From an uncultured Stenotrophomonas sp. (GTDB lineage Bacteria > Pseudomonadota > Gammaproteobacteria > Xanthomonadales > Xanthomonadaceae), in contig NZ_CAJYVQ010000001.1 of the NCBI RefSeq assembly GCF_913778665.1, positions 1 through 64,000 of the forward strand: a stretch of DNA of 64,000 nucleotides, read 5' to 3'. The notes beneath the pieces are model-generated. The model did no database searches. It was not told the DNA's origin and saw only the letters and a list, made by a program, of their open reading frames with translations. The position numbers and the translations under genes are program-made. Shown piece by piece: positions 8,454 through 17,226 of the stretch. Every line of letters begins with the position of its first letter. Position 1 is the stretch's first letter.

Positions 8454-8744
8454 ATGCTGAAAGTAATCGCCGAGGATTTCATCCATCCCGATGCCGTGGA
8501 CACCGTGCTCCCGCTGTATCGCGAACTGGTCGCGTGCACGCAGCGCGAGCCGCTCTGCCTGGGGTATGAACTGTTCGTCGACCAGAAGGATCCCGGGCAC
8601 TTCATCTTCATCGAACAGTGGCCGGACCGCGCGGCGCTCGACCTGCACTGCGCCAGCGAACACTTCCAGCGCCTGGTGCCCCGGATCAATGCCTTCCAGC
8701 GTGCACCGTGCCGGTTCCTGCTGATGGATGCCGCGCCGCTGTAG
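8454..8744 (+). CDS. antibiotic biosynthesis monooxygenase (ABM/YgiN-like) domain protein
   Basis: A 96-aa ferredoxin-like alpha/beta protein: MLKVIAEDF opens strand 1, then LYRELVACTQREPLCLGYEL, HFIFIEQWPDRAALDLH and SEHFQRL. The 'G..Y.L..........F...E.W.....L..H..S.HF' pattern is the ABM family signature, found in quinol monooxygenases such as YgiN and in small dimeric cofactor-free oxidases. The substrate is unknown. The start ATG 8454 follows AGGTG. The 3' end overlaps by 59 bp the end of a possible small membrane protein gene on the other strand. Confidence 0.85.
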   Translation: MLKVIAEDFIHPDAVDTVLPLYRELVACTQREPLCLGYELFVDQKDPGHFIFIEQWPDRAALDLHCASEHFQRLVPRINAFQRAPCRFLLMDAAPL

Positions 8745-8988
8745 TACCCGCATCGATGCCGCCGCGACCGCGGCGGCCACCTCGCCACAGCAGCACGCTG
8801 GCCGCCACCGTGCACGCCAGGGTCAGCACCAGCGACGCCACCACGCCGCCGTGCAGCAGCGGCAGCATCGCCTGGGCCAGGCGGTCGTCACGCAATTGTT
8901 CCAGGCGCAGGCCACTGGCCAGTGCCAGGCACCAGCCCACCATGGCCGGCGCGTAGGCGGCGACGACATTCCGATTCCAGGTGATCAT
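8686..8988 (-). CDS. small hypothetical membrane protein
   Basis: A 100-aa frame with two hydrophobic segments (VVAAYAPAMVGWCLALASG and VVASLVLTLACTVAASVLLW) and a Gly/Arg-rich tail. The last 20 codons overlap the end of the ABM gene on the other strand, so the true gene may be real with a drifting C-terminus, or may not be expressed. The ribosome site before ATG 8988 is poor. I do not recognise a family. Confidence 0.45.
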   Translation of the reverse strand: MITWNRNVVAAYAPAMVGWCLALASGLRLEQLRDDRLAQAMLPLLHGGVVASLVLTLACTVAASVLLWRGGRRGRGGIDAGTTAARHPSAGTGTVHAGRH

Positions 8989-9066
8989 CCTGCGTTCTCG
9001 CTTCCAGATGGGGTTGGGGCGATTGTTCCGCCCCGCCCTCTCACAGGCTGAGACCGCCTCCGGCCG

Positions 9067-10458
9067 CTACCCCGACCAGCCACCACCGAGCGCGGCCATC
9101 AGCGCCGCACTGGCCTGCAGCTGGCGGCTCTGGATGTCCTGCAGGCCGAGCTGGGCCTGGCGTGCGTCGGTCTGTGCACTCACCACATCCAGATAGCTGG
9201 TCGCGCCACCGGTGTAGCGATCATGTGCGATCTGCTCGGCACGCCGCGCGGCGGCCACCGCATCCTGCTCGTGGCCGCGCTGGGCATCGAGCTGGCGCAG
9301 CAGGGTCAACTGGTCTTCCACCTCGCGGATCGCGGCCAGCACGGTGACGCGGTACTGCGCCGACGCTGCGTCGAACTCCGCATAGGCCTCGGCCTTGGCG
9401 GCCTTGCGCCGGCCGCCATCAAACACCGGCAGCGCCGCCAATGGGCCGAGGGCCCAGTAGCGGTTGCCTGCGTCGAGCAGCGCACTGCCACCGGAGGTCT
9501 GGCCCCCCAGCAGGCCGCTCAGGCTGAGCTGCGGGAACCACGCGGCGCGGGCCACACCGATACCGGCATTGGCGGCGAATACCCGGCGTTCGGCGGCGGC
9601 GATGTCCGGCCGTCGATGCAGCAGGCTGCTGGGCAGATCGGCCGGCACCGATGGCAGCGCCGGCAGACCCGCATCGGCGACGGCGAAACCGCTGGCGGGC
9701 GCACCGACCAGTTCGGCGATGGCATGCCGCAGCAGTGCGCAGCGACCGTCGAGCGCATCCAGGTCAGCCTGCGCACTGGCCAGCTGGTGCCGCGCCCGGG
9801 ACACGTCCAGTTCCGAGGCGATCTCGCCGCGGAAGCGATCCTCGGTCAGCGCCAGCGCCTGCCGGTAATCCTCGATGCTGCCACGCAGGGTCGCCTGCTG
9901 TGCCTGCGCGCCGCGCAGCTGCAGATAGAGCCCGGCCAACTGCTGCGACAGGCTCAACCGTGCGGCAGCCAGATCGTCGCCACTGGCGTCGGCGCGCGCC
10001 TTACCCGCGGCGGCGGCGTTGCGCAGGCGCCCCCACAGATCGAGGTCGAACGACAACGAGAACGTCGCGCTGTTGCTGTCATAGATCGCGGGCTGGGTGG
10101 CACTGCGCAGCGGCTTGTCATCGGATTGGCGCTGACGCACCGGGCCGGTGCTGAAGCCGACCTGCGGCAGGCGTGCCGCCGCCACCTCACCGGCGGCGGC
10201 GCGCGCCGCATCGTAGTGCGCCACGGCCAACGCCAGGCTCGGGCTGGCGGCGATCAACTGCTGCTGCAACTGGTCCAGTACCGGGTCCTGGAAGGCACGC
10301 CACCAGGCCTGGGGCAAGGGCATCGCGGCCGCTGCTTCCGCGTGCTCATAGCGTGCGGGCATCGCCAGCACCGGCGTCTGGTAGGCCGGCGCCAGCGAGC
10401 AGCCGCCCAGCAGCAGGCCGATCACCGCCAGCGCCGCTGCGCGCTCAACCGCGGGCAT
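9067..10458 (-). CDS. RND efflux outer-membrane channel lipoprotein (NodT/OprM type)
   Basis: A 463-aa outer-membrane factor. ATG 10458 begins a lipoprotein signal (ALAVIGLLLGGC, Cys about residue 21). The mature protein has the two repeated coiled-coil/beta halves of TolC-type channels, with conserved SFDLDLWGRLR, LLHRRPDIAAAERRV and PVFDGGRRKA. It would form the exit duct for the pump and adaptor encoded just upstream. It overlaps the adaptor gene by 14 bp, with GGAG inside the adaptor's 3' end, so the genes are translationally coupled. It is the last gene of the operon. Confidence 0.95.
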   Translation of the reverse strand: MPAVERAAALAVIGLLLGGCSLAPAYQTPVLAMPARYEHAEAAAAMPLPQAWWRAFQDPVLDQLQQQLIAASPSLALAVAHYDAARAAAGEVAAARLPQVGFSTGPVRQRQSDDKPLRSATQPAIYDSNSATFSLSFDLDLWGRLRNAAAAGKARADASGDDLAAARLSLSQQLAGLYLQLRGAQAQQATLRGSIEDYRQALALTEDRFRGEIASELDVSRARHQLASAQADLDALDGRCALLRHAIAELVGAPASGFAVADAGLPALPSVPADLPSSLLHRRPDIAAAERRVFAANAGIGVARAAWFPQLSLSGLLGGQTSGGSALLDAGNRYWALGPLAALPVFDGGRRKAAKAEAYAEFDAASAQYRVTVLAAIREVEDQLTLLRQLDAQRGHEQDAVAAARRAEQIAHDRYTGGATSYLDVVSAQTDARQAQLGLQDIQSRQLQASAALMAALGGGWSG

Positions 10459-11608
10459 GCGCAGGCTCCGCGTTACCGGCGACCACGCGCACATGATCGC
10501 CCTCGCGCAAGGCATCCGGCGGGTTGGGAATCACCCGGTCGCCCGCCTTCAGGCCACGGTCCACCCGCAGCGTGCTGCCGAGGTCACTGGCGATGTGGAT
10601 GTCGCGCAGGTGCACGATGTCCTTGCCATCAACCACCGCCACCTGGGTGCCCTTGGCACGGAAGATCAGTACCTCGGCCGGCACGCTCACGCCGGCACCG
10701 CCGCCCTGCAGCGGCAACGTCACTTCCGCGTAGCTGCCGGGCAGCAATGCGCCATCGGTGTTGTCGACCACGAACTGCGCGAGCAACGTACCCGAGCTGC
10801 GGTCGATCGCACTGGAATCGCCCTGCAGGGTGGCCGTGAAATGACGGCCATCCTGCCCCGGCACCTGCAGCGTGGCCTGCAGGCCGGAGCGGATGCTGGC
10901 CGCGCTGTTCTGCGGCACCGGCACCATCAGGCGCAGGCGCCGGGTATCGGCGATGTTGAACAGCTCGCGGCCGCTGTCGTCGGCGCGGATCAGCTGGCCG
11001 ACATCGGTCTGCCGCGACGTCACGGTGCCGTCGAAGGGCGCGCGCAACGTGCGGTAGCTTCCCAGTTCCTGCAGCCGCGCGTAGTCGGCCTGCGCCGCTT
11101 CCACGCTGGCCTGCGCCGCCACCGCGTTGGCCTGCTTCTCGTCGGCCTCCTGGCGCGATACCGAGTGGCTGCCGAGCATGCCCTGCCAGCGCTCGGCGCT
11201 GACCTTGGCCAACGCCGCATCGGCCTGCACCTGCAACAGGTGGGCGTGGGCCTGGGCGATCTGCTGGTCAAGTTCCGGGCTGTCGATGACCGCCAGCACC
11301 TGGCCGGCCTTCACCGGCTGGCCGATGTCGGCACTCCAGGATTTCAGGTAGCCGCCGACGCGGGCATGGATCGGCGCTTCGCTCCAGGCGCTCAGGTGCG
11401 CCGGCAGGGTCAGGGTACCGGCAGCGCCCTGCTCTCCCGCAGTGACCACCTGCACCGAAGGAACCGCTTGGCGTTCGGTCCACTCGACCACCGCGTGCGC
11501 CTGCTGTGCGCGCAGGGCCAGACCGGCGGCCACCAGCACCAGCGCCACCGCAGCGGCCAGGACCAGGGGACGGCGCAGCGAACGCTGCGGCAGCGAAGAC
11601 TCAGACAT
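10445..11608 (-). CDS. RND efflux periplasmic adaptor (membrane fusion protein)
   Basis: A 387-aa HlyD/AcrA-family adaptor. An N-terminal anchor (LVLAAAVALVLVAAGLAL) is followed by the first lipoyl half (IHARVGGYLKSW, DIGQPVKAGQVLAVIDSPEL), an alpha-hairpin (about residues 115-185), the second lipoyl half (LRAPFDGTVTSRQTDVGQL) and beta-barrel and membrane-proximal domains (LPGSYAEVTLPL, ALREGDHVRVV). It bridges the pump and the outer-membrane channel. It starts 8 bp inside the end of the pump gene and overlaps the channel gene, so all three form one operon. Confidence 0.95.
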   Translation of the reverse strand: MSESSLPQRSLRRPLVLAAAVALVLVAAGLALRAQQAHAVVEWTERQAVPSVQVVTAGEQGAAGTLTLPAHLSAWSEAPIHARVGGYLKSWSADIGQPVKAGQVLAVIDSPELDQQIAQAHAHLLQVQADAALAKVSAERWQGMLGSHSVSRQEADEKQANAVAAQASVEAAQADYARLQELGSYRTLRAPFDGTVTSRQTDVGQLIRADDSGRELFNIADTRRLRLMVPVPQNSAASIRSGLQATLQVPGQDGRHFTATLQGDSSAIDRSSGTLLAQFVVDNTDGALLPGSYAEVTLPLQGGGAGVSVPAEVLIFRAKGTQVAVVDGKDIVHLRDIHIASDLGSTLRVDRGLKAGDRVIPNPPDALREGDHVRVVAGNAEPAHARG

Positions 11609-14600
11609 GCAGGGGTTCTCCGGCAGGAGCAGTACGGGTTTTACGGGAATGGGCCAGTGCGAACACCACGGGCACGAAGATCAGCGTGGCGCAGGTCGCC
11701 AGCAGCAGGCCACCGATCACCGCGCGACCCAGCGGTGCGTTCTGCTCGGTGGACAGTGCGGTCGGCAACATGCCCAGGATCATCGCCAGCGCGGTCATGC
11801 ACACCGGCCGGAACCGGGTGAACCCGGCTTCCAGTGCGGCCTTGGCGGCATCGCCGTGTTCGGCCAGGCGCTCGCGGCAGAAGCTGACCACCAGGATCGA
11901 ATTGGCGGTGGCCACGCCCATGCACAGGATGGCGCCGGTCAGCGCCGGCACCGACAGCGTGGTGTGGGTCAGGAACAGCATCCAGACCGCACCGGCCAGC
12001 CCGGCCGGCAACGCGGTGATGATCACGAACGGGTCGGTCCAGGACTGGAAATTGATGACGATCAGCAGGTAGATCAGCACGATCGCGGCCAGCAGGCCGT
12101 AGCCCAGACCGGTGAAGGCCACATGCAGCGCATCGATCTGCCCATGCAGGCCGACCTCGGTTCCGCGCGGACGCTGGCCGGCCATGCCGTCGATGACCTT
12201 CTGCACGTCCGCCGCCACCGCGCCCAGGTCGCGGCCCTGCACGCTGGCAAACAGGTCCAGCGTGGGCTGCACGTTGTAGTGGGTCACCACCGCCGAGCTG
12301 GAACCGCGCTGGATCTCGGCCAGCCCACCCAGTATCTGCGGAGTACCGCCGCTGCCGGTCACTGGCAGCGCCTGCAGCGCGGCCAGGCTGTCCATGCGGT
12401 ACTGCGGCGTGGCCGCGACCACGCTGTAGGAGATGCCGTTCTTCGGGCTCAACCAGAAGGTCGGTGCAACCTGTCCGCTGCCGGCCAGGGAGGCCACCAT
12501 GCTGTTGGTGACGTCGCGTTCGGTGATGCCCAGGCCATTGGCACGCAGGCGGTCGACGTCCACCTTCAGGGTCGGATAGCCGTCGGGCTGCTGCAGGCGC
12601 AGGTCGACCAGTCCGGGCACATGGCGCAGACGACGCTGCAGCTCCTGCGCATAGGAACGGTTGCCGGCCGCGTCCGGCCCGGCGATGCGGATATCCAGCG
12701 GCGCCGGTGAACCGAAGTTGAGGATCTGGCTGCTGGTGTCGGCTGGCAGGAAGGCGAAGCTGGCGCCCGGGAATGCGGCCGGCAGCACCTCGCGCAGGCG
12801 CTTCTCAAACTCGGCCGCATCACCGTGCCCCGGCTTCAGCGAGACCTGGATGTCGCCATCCTGAGGGCCGATGGTGCCGCTGGCGCTGTAGGCCATGTTG
12901 ATGCCGGTCATCGGCAGGCCCAGGTTGTCGACGATGGCATCGATCTCATGCGGTGGCACTTCCTGGCGGATGCGCGCTTCGATGCGGTCGAAGGCGGCAG
13001 CGGTTTCCTCGATGCGCGTGCCCAGCGGGAGGCGCACGTGAAGCGACAGTGCGCTGGCTTCGGTGGCCGGGAAGAAGTCCTGGCCCAGCGTTGGCAACAG
13101 GGCGAAGGACAGCAGCACGCAGGCCATGAAGCCGACCAGGAAACGTCCGCGATGGGCCAGCGCCAAGCCAAGCAGCGCGTGGTAGCGGTCGCGGGTTGCG
13201 GAAAAACCGGCCTCGAAGCGCTGCTGCCAGCGCACCAGGGTGGCGGTGAGGCGCGCGCGGCGAGGCTGGGGGTGATCACCCTCGTGATGGTTGAGAAAGG
13301 CATCTTCGGGATGATGGCCGGCACCCAGTTCCACCCGATGCGGTTTCAACAGGTACAGCGCCATGGTCGGCACCAGCGTGCGTGAGAGCACGAACGAGCT
13401 GCCCATGGCGAAGATCACCGCCAATGCCATCGGCCGAAACAGGTAGCCGGCGATGCCGTCGAGCAGGAACATCGGCACGAACACGATGCAGATGCACAGC
13501 AGCGAGACAAATGCCGGGCCGACGATCTGCGCGGCGCCATCGAGGATCGCCTCGCGTACGCCCTTGCCCTGCTCCAGATGCCAGTTGACGTTCTCGATGG
13601 TGACGGTGGCATCGTCGACCAGGATGCCCACGGCCAATGCCAGACCGCCCAGGGTCATCACGTTGAGCGTCTGCCCGGCCGCCGACAGCAGCGCGATGGC
13701 CGACAGCACCGCCAGCGGGATCGACGCGGCGATGATCACCGTCGAGCGCCAGCTGCCGAGGAATACCAGGATCATCACGCTGGTCAGCAGCGCGGCGATG
13801 ATGCCCTCGCGGGCGACGCTGCTGATCGATTCGCGCACGAAAGTGGAGGCATCGCCCAGCAGCGAGATCCTGAGCGACGACGGCAGCGACTCGCCGATCT
13901 GCGGCAGCATCGCGCGGATGCGGCTGACGAGGGTGAGCGTGGATGCATCGCCGTTCTTGAGCGCGGCCATCAATACCGAGTGGCCACCGTTGACGCGCAC
14001 GATGTTGGTCTGCGGCGGCGAGCCGTCGCGCACATGGGCGACCTGGCCGATGGTGATCACCGCACCGTTGACGGTGCGGATCGGAAGACTGTTGAGCGCC
14101 TCGATCTCGCTGGGGCTGTTGTTGAGCAGCACGGTGAATTCGTTGCTGCCCAGCTTGGCGGTACCGACCGGGGTGATCTGGTTCTGCGCGGCCAGCGCAT
14201 TGCCGACATCCTGCGCGGACAGGCCCTTGGCCGCCATCGCCTGCGGGTCCAGATCGAGGGTGATCTGGCGCTGCTTGCCACCGTAGGGCGCGGGAATGGC
14301 CAAGCCGGGAATCGAGGTCAGCGGCGGCCGCACGGTGTTCTGTGCCAGATCGCGGATCTGCGATTCACCCAGCGTCGGGCTGGAGAACGCCATCTGCAGC
14401 ACCGGCACGGTGGAGGCGCTGTAGTTGAGGATCAGCGGCGGCGTCATGCCAGCCGGCATCTGCTTGACGATCGTCTGCGAGATGGCGGTGATCTGTGCGT
14501 TGGCGGTACGGATATCGACGCCGGGCTGGAAGAACACCTTGACCACGCCCATGCCGGCCAGCGACTGCGATTCGATGTGCTCGATGTCGTTGACGGTGGT

Positions 14601-14840
14601 ACTGAGCGCACGCTCGTAGGGCGAAATCACCCGCCCGGCCATCGCATCGGGCGACAGCCCGGTGTACTGCCAGACCACGGCGATGACCGGGATGCCGATA
14701 TCGGGAAACACATCGGTGGGGGTGCGCAGCGCGCTGAGCGGACCGACGATGCAGATGAAAATGGCCATCACCACGAAGGTGTAAGGCTTGTTGAGCGCGG
14801 TCCTGACCAACCCGAGCATGCGGCTCTCCAGCGATGCCAC
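11601..14840 (-). CDS. RND efflux pump permease (AcrB/MexF superfamily)
   Basis: A 1079-aa inner-membrane pump with the usual 12-helix, two-porter layout. Visible features: the entry helix FVVMAIFICIVGPLSAL, the conserved DVFPDIGIPVIAV, the proton-relay aspartates in GILVDDATVTIENVNW, and C-terminal TGAILCMGVATANSILVV and ALAMILGMLPTAL. The sequence fits drug or small-molecule pumps better than metal pumps, because the second relay acidic residue and Met clusters typical of CusA were not seen. It is the first gene of the operon, an unusual order (pump, adaptor, channel). It lies downstream of a two-component system on the same strand and has the shared box at 14908-14923 upstream. I could not match it to a named Sme pump. 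Confidence 0.95.
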   Translation of the reverse strand: MASLESRMLGLVRTALNKPYTFVVMAIFICIVGPLSALRTPTDVFPDIGIPVIAVVWQYTGLSPDAMAGRVISPYERALSTTVNDIEHIESQSLAGMGVVKVFFQPGVDIRTANAQITAISQTIVKQMPAGMTPPLILNYSASTVPVLQMAFSSPTLGESQIRDLAQNTVRPPLTSIPGLAIPAPYGGKQRQITLDLDPQAMAAKGLSAQDVGNALAAQNQITPVGTAKLGSNEFTVLLNNSPSEIEALNSLPIRTVNGAVITIGQVAHVRDGSPPQTNIVRVNGGHSVLMAALKNGDASTLTLVSRIRAMLPQIGESLPSSLRISLLGDASTFVRESISSVAREGIIAALLTSVMILVFLGSWRSTVIIAASIPLAVLSAIALLSAAGQTLNVMTLGGLALAVGILVDDATVTIENVNWHLEQGKGVREAILDGAAQIVGPAFVSLLCICIVFVPMFLLDGIAGYLFRPMALAVIFAMGSSFVLSRTLVPTMALYLLKPHRVELGAGHHPEDAFLNHHEGDHPQPRRARLTATLVRWQQRFEAGFSATRDRYHALLGLALAHRGRFLVGFMACVLLSFALLPTLGQDFFPATEASALSLHVRLPLGTRIEETAAAFDRIEARIRQEVPPHEIDAIVDNLGLPMTGINMAYSASGTIGPQDGDIQVSLKPGHGDAAEFEKRLREVLPAAFPGASFAFLPADTSSQILNFGSPAPLDIRIAGPDAAGNRSYAQELQRRLRHVPGLVDLRLQQPDGYPTLKVDVDRLRANGLGITERDVTNSMVASLAGSGQVAPTFWLSPKNGISYSVVAATPQYRMDSLAALQALPVTGSGGTPQILGGLAEIQRGSSSAVVTHYNVQPTLDLFASVQGRDLGAVAADVQKVIDGMAGQRPRGTEVGLHGQIDALHVAFTGLGYGLLAAIVLIYLLIVINFQSWTDPFVIITALPAGLAGAVWMLFLTHTTLSVPALTGAILCMGVATANSILVVSFCRERLAEHGDAAKAALEAGFTRFRPVCMTALAMILGMLPTALSTEQNAPLGRAVIGGLLLATCATLIFVPVVFALAHSRKTRTAPAGEPLHV

Positions 14841-14907
14841 TGCCCACCGCGGGCAGCGCAGGCCGGCAAGTATCGGCGCTGCCGGCTAAAACAATGCTGT
14901 GCCGCAG

Positions 14908-14923
14908 ATGAAACATATTTCAT
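14908..14923 (-). promoter_or_regulatory. candidate response-regulator box upstream of the RND operon
   Basis: ATGAAACATATTTCAT is an inverted repeat (ATGAAA, 4-nt spacer, TTTCAT) 67 bp upstream of the pump start. A near-copy lies at 17187-17202, 56 bp upstream of the neighbouring response regulator gene; they differ only at positions 10 and 11. This is the pattern expected for an autoregulated OmpR-type regulator that also controls the pump. Binding is inferred. Confidence 0.6.
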
Positions 14924-14936
14924 GAAGGGGGGGGTT

Positions 14937-15073
14937 GCAGGGCTGCGCCCTGCACCTGCCGAAGCTTCAAGCCGTAGCCAAGGCCAAAGCAGCTTGCTGG
15001 AGGATGGTGGGGTGCAAGCTTCTGCCTTTGACGTTGACGTTGATTGCAGCAGGTGCAGGGCTGCAAGCCCTGC
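14937..15073. repeat. REP-doublet-like element between pump operon and kinase gene
   Basis: Two outward hairpins in inverted orientation bound this 137-bp stretch: GCAGGGC-TGC-GCCCTGC (14937-14953) and GCAGGGC-TGCAA-GCCCTGC (15055-15073). The interior has a short tandem GTTGAC repeat and a second inverted match (GAAGCTT/AAGCTTC). The layout matches REPIN-type mobile repeats, which are common in this group. Confidence 0.55.
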
Positions 15074-15089
15074 AAGGAAAGAACACCGT

Positions 15090-16469
15090 CTACAGAACCT
15101 GCGGCCGGCACAGCAGGCTGAAGCGAGCGCCGCCCAGTGTGGACTGCGCCACCTGCAGGCGGAATCCGTGCAACCCGGCGATCGCCGCCACGATCGACAA
15201 CCCCAGCCCAAACCCGCCGCCCTTGCTGGCCTCCGCGCGATGGAAACGCTGGAACACGAGGCTGCGCTCGGCCTCGGCAATGCCCGGCCCGGAATCCTCC
15301 ACCACGATGCAGGCAGCGCCCTGCTCCACCCGCGCCGAAAGCTGCACACGGCCGCCTTCCGGTGCGAACCGGATCGCGTTGTCGAGCAGATTGCCGATCG
15401 CTTCGAACAACAGGCCGCGATCCCCCATCACGCCCGGCAGATCGGCGGCCAGCTCAAGCAGCAGCAGCTGCCCCTTCTCTTCCGCTAACGGCGCATAGAA
15501 GGCGTGGATCTCCTGCAGCAGCGCGCCCGGTGCCAGCGTACTGAAACCGGAGCGGCGCTGATGGTCTTCCAGCTCGGAAATCCGCAGCAGCGCGCGGAAG
15601 CGTGCCATCAAGGTATCGGTCTCCTCCAGCACCTGCTCCAGCGGCAACCACTGCGGATCGCCGTCGGCCACCTGCTGGCGCATGCGGTACAGCTGCGACC
15701 GCACCCGGGTCAGGGGCGTGCGCAGGTCGTGGGCGATGTTGTCACACACCCCCTTGACCTCGGTCATCAGCTGTTCGATGCGGTCGAGCATGGCGTTGAC
15801 GATGGCCGCCAGCATGTCCAGCTCGTCGCGGCGGTTGGACACCGGCAGGCGCTGGCCCAGATCGCCGGCAACGATATCGGCGGTCGCCTGCTCGATCGCC
15901 TGGATGCGCCGCAGCGGACGCTGTCGCAGCAAGTGCCAGCCGAGCAGGCCGGGCAGCAGGGTCAGCGACACCCCCCACAGGAGCGCATCGAGGATCAGAT
16001 GGTTCACTTCGTTCAGCGGCCCGCTGTAGCGCACCAGCACCAGGATGCGGCCATCGCGGGTTGGCATCGCCAGGCCGAAGCCGCGCTTGCCACGCGCGTA
16101 GGCATCGGTGACCGGCAGGCCGGAGACCGGATGCGCGCTGCCATCCAGCGGCAACTGTGCTGGCAGCGACTTCAACATGCCGGCCAGCGGCTTTCCATCG
16201 GGCGTGAACAGTCCATACGCATCGATGCCATGCAGATCGTAGCGGCGGTTCTCGCGCAACGCCGCCGTCAGGCCGTCGCCGGTGAAATGCTCGAACAGGT
16301 GCGCGCGCTGCAGTACCGCCGACTGCGCCAGCTCGTCCAGATAAACTGACACCCGCCAGTACAGCACACCCAGCAGCACGCACGACCAGGCCACGAACAG
16401 CAGGCTGTACAACCCCAGCAGGCGGCTGCTGGACGAGCGCCAGCCGTCAGACAGCTTCGCTGAGGACAT
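15090..16469 (-). CDS. sensor histidine kinase of the RND-linked two-component system
   Basis: A 459-aa membrane kinase: TM1 (LLGLYSLLFVAWSCVLLGVLY), a periplasmic sensor of about 125 residues, TM2 (ALLWGVSLTLLPGLLGWHLL), HAMP (PLRRIQAIEQATADIVAGDL), a phosphoacceptor His in CDNIAHDLRTPLTR, and ATPase boxes N (AIGNLLDNAIRFAPEG), G1 (EDSGPGIAEAE) and G2 (GGGFGLGLSIV). ATG 16469 overlaps the regulator gene by 23 bp; a GTG at 16481 is an alternative. The small periplasmic loop suggests an extracellular or envelope ligand. Its operon and the pump operon share an upstream box, so it probably governs the pump. Confidence 0.94.
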   Translation of the reverse strand: MSSAKLSDGWRSSSSRLLGLYSLLFVAWSCVLLGVLYWRVSVYLDELAQSAVLQRAHLFEHFTGDGLTAALRENRRYDLHGIDAYGLFTPDGKPLAGMLKSLPAQLPLDGSAHPVSGLPVTDAYARGKRGFGLAMPTRDGRILVLVRYSGPLNEVNHLILDALLWGVSLTLLPGLLGWHLLRQRPLRRIQAIEQATADIVAGDLGQRLPVSNRRDELDMLAAIVNAMLDRIEQLMTEVKGVCDNIAHDLRTPLTRVRSQLYRMRQQVADGDPQWLPLEQVLEETDTLMARFRALLRISELEDHQRRSGFSTLAPGALLQEIHAFYAPLAEEKGQLLLLELAADLPGVMGDRGLLFEAIGNLLDNAIRFAPEGGRVQLSARVEQGAACIVVEDSGPGIAEAERSLVFQRFHRAEASKGGGFGLGLSIVAAIAGLHGFRLQVAQSTLGGARFSLLCRPQVL

Positions 16470-17130
16470 AGCCGCTGCCACGTACGGTGCGGATCAGTGA
16501 CGGCGCGTCGGCCTGGTCCAGCTTGCGCCGCAGGCGGCCGATATGCACATCGATCAGGTTGGTGCCGGGGTCGAAGTGGTAGCCCCAGACCTCCTCGAAC
16601 AGCATCATCCGGGTCAGCACCTGGCCGGCGTTGCGCATCAGGTACTCCAGCAGCTTGAACTCGGTCGGCAGCAGGCTCAGGCTGCGCCCGCCGCGATGGG
16701 CGGTGCGTGCCAGCAGGTCCAGCTGCAGGTCACCCACGCACAGCACGGTCTCGTTGCTGGCCGGGCGCTGGCGACGGCGCAGCAGCACTTCCACCCGCGC
16801 TGCCATCTCGTCGGAGGCGAACGGCTTGGTCAGGTAGTCATCACCGCCGGCGCGCAGGCCGCGCACGCGCTCGTCCACATCGGACAGCGCGCTGAGCATC
16901 AGCACCGGCGTATCGATACCGATGCGGCGCAGCGTGGTGACGATGGCCAACCCATCCAGGCCGGGCAGCATGCGATCCAGCGTGATCGCGTCGTAGTCGC
17001 CGCTCGCCGCGCGCACCAGTCCTTCGCGGCCGTCGGCCACCCAGTCCACCTGCAGGCCATGGCTGCCCAGTTCCGCCACGATCTCCTGGGCAGTGATGGC
17101 GTCATCCTCGATGGTCAATACGCGCGACAT
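16447..17130 (-). CDS. OmpR-family response regulator of the RND-linked system
   Basis: A 227-aa regulator: receiver domain (acidic pair in IEDDAIT, phosphoacceptor Asp in TLDRMLPGLDG, Thr/Ser in MLSALS, Lys in YLTKPF) and winged-helix output (LLPTEFKLLEYLMRNAG, NLIDVHIGRLRRKLD, IRTVRGSGYVL). ATG 17130 is chosen because it starts the receiver fold directly; the longer frame from 17202 would begin inside the candidate operator. It is the first gene of the two-component operon and overlaps the kinase gene. Confidence 0.94.
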   Translation of the reverse strand: MSRVLTIEDDAITAQEIVAELGSHGLQVDWVADGREGLVRAASGDYDAITLDRMLPGLDGLAIVTTLRRIGIDTPVLMLSALSDVDERVRGLRAGGDDYLTKPFASDEMAARVEVLLRRRQRPASNETVLCVGDLQLDLLARTAHRGGRSLSLLPTEFKLLEYLMRNAGQVLTRMMLFEEVWGYHFDPGTNLIDVHIGRLRRKLDQADAPSLIRTVRGSGYVLSEAV

Positions 17131-17186
17131 GGGCACTTCGGAAGTCCAGGCTGGCCCATGCTCGCCAAATCGGCCGGTGCGGGCAA

Positions 17187-17202
17187 ATGAAACATCCTTC
17201 AT
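17187..17202 (-). promoter_or_regulatory. candidate autoregulatory box upstream of the response regulator
   Basis: ATGAAACATCCTTCAT matches the box at 14908-14923 in 14 of 16 positions and lies at nearly the same distance from its gene. It probably marks autoregulation by the OmpR-type protein. Confidence 0.6.
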
Positions 17203-17226
17203 CCGCGCCCACGGGTGCGGGCCGGT

